This document shows positions 60,050 through 64,000 of a stretch of 64,000 bases of DNA, piece by piece (positions within the stretch are counted from its first letter, which is position 1; each line of letters begins with the position of its first letter). A model generated the notes under the pieces. It was given only the letters and a program-made list of their open reading frames with translations, was not told where the DNA came from and made no database searches. The stretch is from Bradyrhizobium prioriisuperbiae (GTDB lineage: Bacteria; Pseudomonadota; Alphaproteobacteria; Rhizobiales; Xanthobacteraceae), in NCBI RefSeq assembly GCF_032397745.1, contig NZ_CP135921.1, forward strand, positions 4,142,501 through 4,206,500. Reading direction: 5' to 3'. The position numbers and the translations under genes were made by a program.

Positions 60050-61591
60050 TCAGACGCCGAGCCGCTGGATCTTGTGCGTGCCGCGGGCGAGGCTGACGTG
60101 CTTGGTTTCCATGTAGAACTCGAACGAATAGTCGCCGCCGTCGCGCCCGATGCCGGATGCCTTCATGCCGCCGAACGGGGTCGGCAGGTGGCGGACATTT
60201 TCCGAATTGAGCCAGATCATGCCGGCTTCCAGGTCGTCAGCGACGCGCAGTGCGCGGCTCATGTCCTTGGTCCAGACATAGCCGGTGAGGCCGTACTCCA
60301 CGCTGTTGGCGATGGCGATCGCCTCGACCTCGTCCTTGAACGGGATCACGGTCAGGAACGGGCCGAACACCTCTTCCTGGGCCACGCGCATGCTGCTGCT
60401 GGCGCCGGTGACCAATGTGGGCTGCACATAATGTCCGCCGCCCGGTCCGGCATGGGCGCCGCCGCCGACCGCGATGGTGGCGCCGTCCTGCCGCGCGATA
60501 TCGAAGTATGAGCAGACTTTTGCCAGATGGCGCTCGTGGATCAGCGGCCCGATTTCGGTGGCGGGATCGAGCGGGTGGCCGATCTTCAATGCCTTGACCC
60601 GCGCGGCGAGTTTTTCGTTGAATTTATCGGCGATGCTGTCCTGCACCAGCAGGCGGCTGGACGAGGTGCAGCGCTCGCCGTTCAGCGAGTAGATCATGAA
60701 CACCACCGCATCGAGCGCGCGCTCCAGATCCGCATCGTCGAACACGATCACGGGGTTCTTGCCGCCGAGTTCGAAATGCACCCGCTTCAGGGTCGGCGCG
60801 CCCTGCGCCATGATGGCGGAGCCGGTCGAACTCTCGCCGACAAAAGCGATCGCCTTGATGGCGCGGTGCTGGGTCAGCGCCTTGCCGGCGTCCTCGCCAA
60901 AGCCGTGCACGGTGTTGAACACGCCCGGCGGAAGGCCGGCCTCATGCGCAAGGCGAACCAGCAGGTCGGCGGTGATCGGTGACCATTCCGCCGGCTTGTG
61001 CACCACGGTGCAGCCGGCGGCCAGCGCCGGCGCGATCTTCCACGTCGACAGCATGAATGGTGTGTTCCACGGCGTGATCACGCCGACCGGGCCGATCGGC
61101 ACCCGCGTCGAGATGTTCCAGTGCTCTTCACTCGGCAGGTTCAGGCCGTCACGGGCTTCGGTGGCGCGGTCGGCGAAGAAGCGGAAATTCTCCGCGGCGC
61201 GGATCGCGGCCTTGGCCATGAAACGATGCGCCTGTCCGGTGTCGATGCATTCCAGCACCGCGATGTCGTCGGCATGGGCCTCGATGGCATTGGCCACCTT
61301 GTGCAGCAGCTTCTTGCGCGCCGCCGGCGCCACGTCGCGCCAGGGCTTGAACGCCTTCTCCGCGGCCTTTGCGGCTGCATCGATGTCGGCGGCGCTGCCG
61401 CGGGCGACGGTGGCAAGGGCCTGGTTGTCGATCGGCGAATGGGTCTCGAAGGTCTCGCCCTTGATGGCGGGGACGACCTTGCCGTCGATGAAATGCCCGA
61501 TGCCGTCGGTGCGCAGCTTCGCCAGCAGCGGCTTGGCGCGGTCGATATTGGCCGCGTACATGGCGGCCGGATCGGCGGGTGAATTTGCCAT
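60050..61591 (-). CDS. hpaE: 5-carboxymethyl-2-hydroxymuconate semialdehyde dehydrogenase
   Basis: 513 residues, aldehyde dehydrogenase superfamily. VGVITPWNTPFMLSTWKIAPALAAGC, HFELGGKNPVIVFDDADL (catalytic Glu) and NGERCTSSSRLLVQ (catalytic Cys) are visible. It oxidises the HpaD product with NAD+. ATG 61591 is used, with GGGAAGG about 8 nt upstream; an in-frame ATG at 61654 lies inside hpaF. It lies 14 bp after hpaF. Confidence 0.92.
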   Translation of the reverse strand: MANSPADPAAMYAANIDRAKPLLAKLRTDGIGHFIDGKVVPAIKGETFETHSPIDNQALATVARGSAADIDAAAKAAEKAFKPWRDVAPAARKKLLHKVANAIEAHADDIAVLECIDTGQAHRFMAKAAIRAAENFRFFADRATEARDGLNLPSEEHWNISTRVPIGPVGVITPWNTPFMLSTWKIAPALAAGCTVVHKPAEWSPITADLLVRLAHEAGLPPGVFNTVHGFGEDAGKALTQHRAIKAIAFVGESSTGSAIMAQGAPTLKRVHFELGGKNPVIVFDDADLERALDAVVFMIYSLNGERCTSSSRLLVQDSIADKFNEKLAARVKALKIGHPLDPATEIGPLIHERHLAKVCSYFDIARQDGATIAVGGGAHAGPGGGHYVQPTLVTGASSSMRVAQEEVFGPFLTVIPFKDEVEAIAIANSVEYGLTGYVWTKDMSRALRVADDLEAGMIWLNSENVRHLPTPFGGMKASGIGRDGGDYSFEFYMETKHVSLARGTHKIQRLGV

Positions 61592-61605
61592 TGGTCGGCC
61601 TTCCC

Positions 61606-61998
61606 TTAAACGGCGTTGGCTTTGAGATAATCGTGGATGTTGTTCTTCTTCCAACTGGTGTCATCGCTGTTCTCGACGATGTCGAGCGACAGCGACAGCC
61701 GGCTGGATTTGAAGACCGGTTCGAGATGCGCCGATAGCGCCTTGAACACATGCTCGCCGGCGCGCTGGCGGCTGGCGAGGTCGCGCCCCTGGCCCATCCG
61801 CAGCACCATGGCGATAAATCCGAACTCCGGATTGCCGTCGGCGATGGCGTAGTCGTCGCAGCGGATGGCGCGGACGCGGATGCCGCCGAGCGGAAATACG
61901 CCGGTCTCGGCCGCGGCGCGGCGGACCACGTCGACGAGTTCGCTCATGTCGGTGCGCCCGGCGACGTTGGCGGAATATTCGATGGTGAAATGCGGCAT
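61606..61998 (-). CDS. hpaF: 5-carboxymethyl-2-hydroxymuconate isomerase
   Basis: 130 residues, tautomerase superfamily: MPHFTIEYSANV with Pro1 as the expected catalytic base after Met removal, GGIRVRAIRCDDYAIADGN and FGFIAMVLRMGQGRDLASRQRAGEHVF. It isomerises 5-carboxymethyl-2-hydroxymuconate before decarboxylation. It is between hpaH (16 bp upstream) and hpaE (14 bp downstream). Confidence 0.92.
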   Translation of the reverse strand: MPHFTIEYSANVAGRTDMSELVDVVRRAAAETGVFPLGGIRVRAIRCDDYAIADGNPEFGFIAMVLRMGQGRDLASRQRAGEHVFKALSAHLEPVFKSSRLSLSLDIVENSDDTSWKKNNIHDYLKANAV

Positions 61999-62014
61999 GG
62001 TTGCTCCGTTGCCG

Positions 62015-62821
62015 TCAGGCGAAGTAACAGCTGACCGAACCATAGGCGCCGAAATCGGCCTGGATGGTGTCGCCACTGCGGGTCTCGATCGGACGGATGA
62101 ACGATCCCGCCAGCACGACCTGGCCCGGTTCGAGCGCAAGCCCGAGCGGGGCGAGTTTCCTGACCAGCCAGACAATGCCGTTGGCCGGATGATTGAGCAC
62201 CCCGGCGGCGAGGCCGGTCTCTTCCAACTGGCCGTTACGGTAGCACAACGCGCCGATCCATCGCAGGTCAGTGTCCAGCGGGCGCAGCGGCCGTCCGCCC
62301 AGCACGATGCCGGCATTGGCGGCGTTGTCGGCAATGGTGTCGACGATCTTACGGGTGGCCTTGGTCTCCGGATCGATGCGTTCGATCCGGGTATCGAGGA
62401 TTTCCAGCGCGGGAACGACGAAATCGGTGGCGTTGAGCACGTCGAAAATCGTGCAGTCGGGCCCGCTGAGCCGATGCTTGATGACAAAAGCGAGCTCGGC
62501 CTCCACGCGGGTGCCGATGAAGCGGTCCGCCGGCACGATGCCGCCGTCGCTGAAGAACATGTCGTCGAGCAGCACGCCGGAATCCGGCTCATCGATATTC
62601 AGCGCGCTCTGCATCGCCTTCGAGGTGAGGCCGATTTTGTGGCCGCGCACCACGGCGCCTGCGGCCACCTTCAGCGCGACAAGCGCTTTCTGCACCGCAT
62701 AGGCGTCGTCGACGGTCATGCCGGGAAATTCGATCGACAGCTGGCGAATCTGCTTGCGGCTCTTTTCCGCCGCAAGCAGCCGCCGGGCGGCATCGCGGAT
62801 GGCCTCATCGGTCAAACTCAT
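62015..62821 (-). CDS. hpaH: 2-oxo-hept-4-ene-1,7-dioate hydratase
   Basis: 268 residues, hydratase/decarboxylase (FAH-related) family: [55 protein letters not shown] (metal Glu-x-Glu) and [18 protein letters not shown]. It hydrates the penultimate intermediate of homoprotocatechuate breakdown. It is the first gene of the minus-strand hpa operon, divergent from the MarR gene. The aldolase HpaI that acts next is not in the window. Confidence 0.93.
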   Translation of the reverse strand: MSLTDEAIRDAARRLLAAEKSRKQIRQLSIEFPGMTVDDAYAVQKALVALKVAAGAVVRGHKIGLTSKAMQSALNIDEPDSGVLLDDMFFSDGGIVPADRFIGTRVEAELAFVIKHRLSGPDCTIFDVLNATDFVVPALEILDTRIERIDPETKATRKIVDTIADNAANAGIVLGGRPLRPLDTDLRWIGALCYRNGQLEETGLAAGVLNHPANGIVWLVRKLAPLGLALEPGQVVLAGSFIRPIETRSGDTIQADFGAYGSVSCYFA

Positions 62822-62856
62822 CTGGATAAGTCCGTGTTTTCTCCCCGTGGAAAAGT

Positions 62857-62872
62857 ATTTAACATGTTAAAT
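62857..62872. promoter_or_regulatory. perfect 16-bp palindrome ATTTAACATGTTAAAT, HpaR-type operator
   Basis: ATTTAACATGTTAAAT is a perfect palindrome in the 133-bp gap between divergent hpaH and the MarR gene, 36 bp upstream of the hpaH ATG. Size and symmetry fit a MarR dimer site. Binding by the adjacent regulator is inferred. Confidence 0.6.
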
Positions 62873-62954
62873 TAATCAGATCAACGCCGTTGTGAACTAA
62901 TCTTTTGGGGGTGGCACGGTGGCGGGGTATGCTGCAGCGCGTGATGGACAGGTG

Positions 62955-63521
62955 ATGATGGCGGGACGTTTGCGGACAGCATCGATACAGGGCAAACCCC
63001 GGGCGGGGGCGCCATCGGACGTTGCCACGGCCGAGCCGGTGGCGCGAAAAGCGCCGATGCGCGAGTTCTCGCGCTCGCTGCCGATGGCGCTGTTGCGTGC
63101 ACGCGAAGCGGTGATGCGTCAGTTTCGCCCCTCGCTACGCGACCACGCTATGACCGAGCAGCAGTGGCGGATCCTGCGCGCCCTGACTGCAATCGACCAG
63201 ATCGAAGTCAGCGAACTGGCGCGGGCGACGTACCTGCTGGGTCCGAGTCTGTCGCGAATCCTGCGGGATCTTGAAGGGCGGCAATTGATTCAGCGCCGCT
63301 CCCCCGAGAGCGACCTGCGCCGTGGCATCGTGTCGATCACGCCGGCCGGCTTGGCGCTGATCGAGGCGGTGGCGCCGATTTCGGAAGAGATCTACGCCGA
63401 GATAACCCGGCGCTTTGGCGCCAAGAAGCTCGAAACGCTGCACGCCATGCTGCGCGAACTTGAAATGGAGCTGCTGGCGATTCCGGTCAGGGGCGGTGCG
63501 GAGGAGGCGGCCGAAGATTAG
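62955..63521 (+). CDS. hpaR: MarR family regulator, HpaR-like
   Basis: 188 residues from ATG 62955. The N-terminal tail is Arg/Ala-rich; the MarR domain begins near SLPMALLRAREAVMRQFRPSLRDHAMTEQQWRILRALTAIDQIEVSELARATYLLGPSLSRILRDLEGRQLIQRRSPESDLRRGIVSITPAGLALIE. The start is uncertain: GTG at 62919 and ATG at 62958 are alternatives. In E. coli, HpaR represses homoprotocatechuate meta-cleavage genes; the divergent placement fits that role. It is 84 bp before kynA. Confidence 0.85.
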   Translation: MMAGRLRTASIQGKPRAGAPSDVATAEPVARKAPMREFSRSLPMALLRAREAVMRQFRPSLRDHAMTEQQWRILRALTAIDQIEVSELARATYLLGPSLSRILRDLEGRQLIQRRSPESDLRRGIVSITPAGLALIEAVAPISEEIYAEITRRFGAKKLETLHAMLRELEMELLAIPVRGGAEEAAED

Positions 63522-63537
63522 TTCGCTCGATATGCTT

Positions 63538-63554
63538 TAGATATAAAATATCTA
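63538..63554. promoter_or_regulatory. palindrome TAGATAT-AAA-ATATCTA upstream of kynA
   Basis: A perfect 7-bp-arm inverted repeat with a 3-nt centre, 51 bp before the kynA ATG. A probable operator or promoter element in the 84-bp gap; the binder is not known. Confidence 0.45.
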
Positions 63555-63605
63555 TTGACCCGGGGGGCGCCGTATCGTCAGCTTTGTCGCTGAGGAGATC
63601 TCACC

Positions 63606-64000
63606 ATGGCTCGCGCCCCCGTCTATTATGGCGACTACCTGAAGCTCGATCGGCTGCTATCGTCGCAGGAGCCGGAAAGCGCCAAGATCGGCGTCAAGGC
63701 CCATGACGAGATGCTGTTCATCATCGTCCATCAGGCCTACGAACTGTGGTTCAAGCAGATCCTGCACGAACTCGATCGGATCGAGGCGGATTTCGGCACC
63801 ATCCCGGTCACCGACGATGCCATGGCGCGGATCGTTCACGGCCTCAATCGCATCCATGAGGTGCTGAAGCTCACCGTCGCCCAGCTCGATGTGCTGGAGA
63901 CCATGACGCCGTTCGACTTCCTGGATTTTCGCGACCTCTTGATGCCGGCGTCCGGCTTCCAGTCGCTGCAGTTCCGGCAGATCGAGACGCGGCTTGGGCT
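63606..64000 (+). CDS. kynA: tryptophan 2,3-dioxygenase, 3' truncated by window end
   Basis: The first 131 residues, starting MARAPVYYGDYLKLDRLLSSQ. Family signatures are DEMLFIIVHQAYELWFKQILHELD, with the haem/substrate-region FIIVHQAYELWFKQ, and FLDFRDLLMPASGFQSLQFRQIE. It opens tryptophan to N-formylkynurenine using haem iron, the first step of the kynurenine route. GGAG lies about 8 nt before the ATG. The gene runs off the window still open. Confidence 0.95.
   Translation, partial: MARAPVYYGDYLKLDRLLSSQEPESAKIGVKAHDEMLFIIVHQAYELWFKQILHELDRIEADFGTIPVTDDAMARIVHGLNRIHEVLKLTVAQLDVLETMTPFDFLDFRDLLMPASGFQSLQFRQIETRLG

Overview
The window is GC-rich, gene-dense chromosomal DNA of an alphaproteobacterium. 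It most resembles the Bradyrhizobium / Rhodopseudomonas / Tardiphaga group. The reasons are a fused transaldolase-phosphoglucose isomerase, a glutaminase with STAS and cNMP-binding tails, a homogentisate cluster with a small DUF2783-type protein, and several REP-like palindrome families between genes. The genus is inferred from gene content, not proved. I recognised no rRNA, tRNA, IS element or CRISPR array.

Layout. 1-3127: end of an SDR gene, an mhqO/mhqD-like quinone-detoxification pair and a divergent LysR gene. 3159-5977: the most unusual locus, three co-directional minus-strand genes that look like a split borosin (backbone N-methylated RiPP) system. In transcription order these are a precursor with a borosin-binding-like leader and two large tandem arrays rich in His-Pro-Gln, an OphMA-type methyltransferase, and a second small class I methyltransferase. 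An AT-rich 600-bp region with a perfect CRP-type palindrome lies upstream. 6577-16033: a GH15-like hydrolase, then a glucose-6-phosphate / pentose-phosphate operon (tal-pgi, gnd, zwf, pgl, gntK, HAD) whose last four genes overlap by 4 nt. 16285-23027: a MarR regulator divergent from a homogentisate operon (flavin hydroxylase, small partner protein, MBL protein, hmgA, maiA, fahA). 23234-25197: a PQQ-type sugar dehydrogenase and a dihaem cytochrome c. 25831-33289: pirin, LysR, an alpha/beta-hydrolase homologue without its catalytic serine, and an RND efflux adaptor and pump.

33470-43244: an oxidative uronate/aldarate module: TRAP transporter (dctPQM), gudD, kdgD, a GntR regulator, uronate dehydrogenase, an enolase-superfamily enzyme and an amidohydrolase-superfamily lactone enzyme. 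Uronates would be imported, oxidised to aldarolactones, opened or isomerised, dehydrated, and converted to 2-oxoglutarate semialdehyde; the final dehydrogenase is not in the window. 43151-43704: a ParE/antitoxin pair whose toxin looks damaged at its C-terminus. 43960-48160: acyl-CoA dehydrogenase, three-domain glutaminase, CsbD and a His-rich cupin. 48181-54266: LysR divergent from CitMHS transporter, AtuA-family pair and 3-hydroxybutyrate-oligomer hydrolase. 54267-56279: an SdsA-like alkyl sulfatase. 56492-63521: a homoprotocatechuate meta-cleavage operon (hpaH, F, E, D, a FAH-family enzyme and a TPP enzyme) with a divergent HpaR-type MarR gene. From 63606: the start of kynA (tryptophan 2,3-dioxygenase), cut by the window end.

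Overall the segment combines aromatic amino-acid catabolism (homogentisate, homoprotocatechuate, kynurenine routes), sugar-acid catabolism and one candidate unusual RiPP locus.
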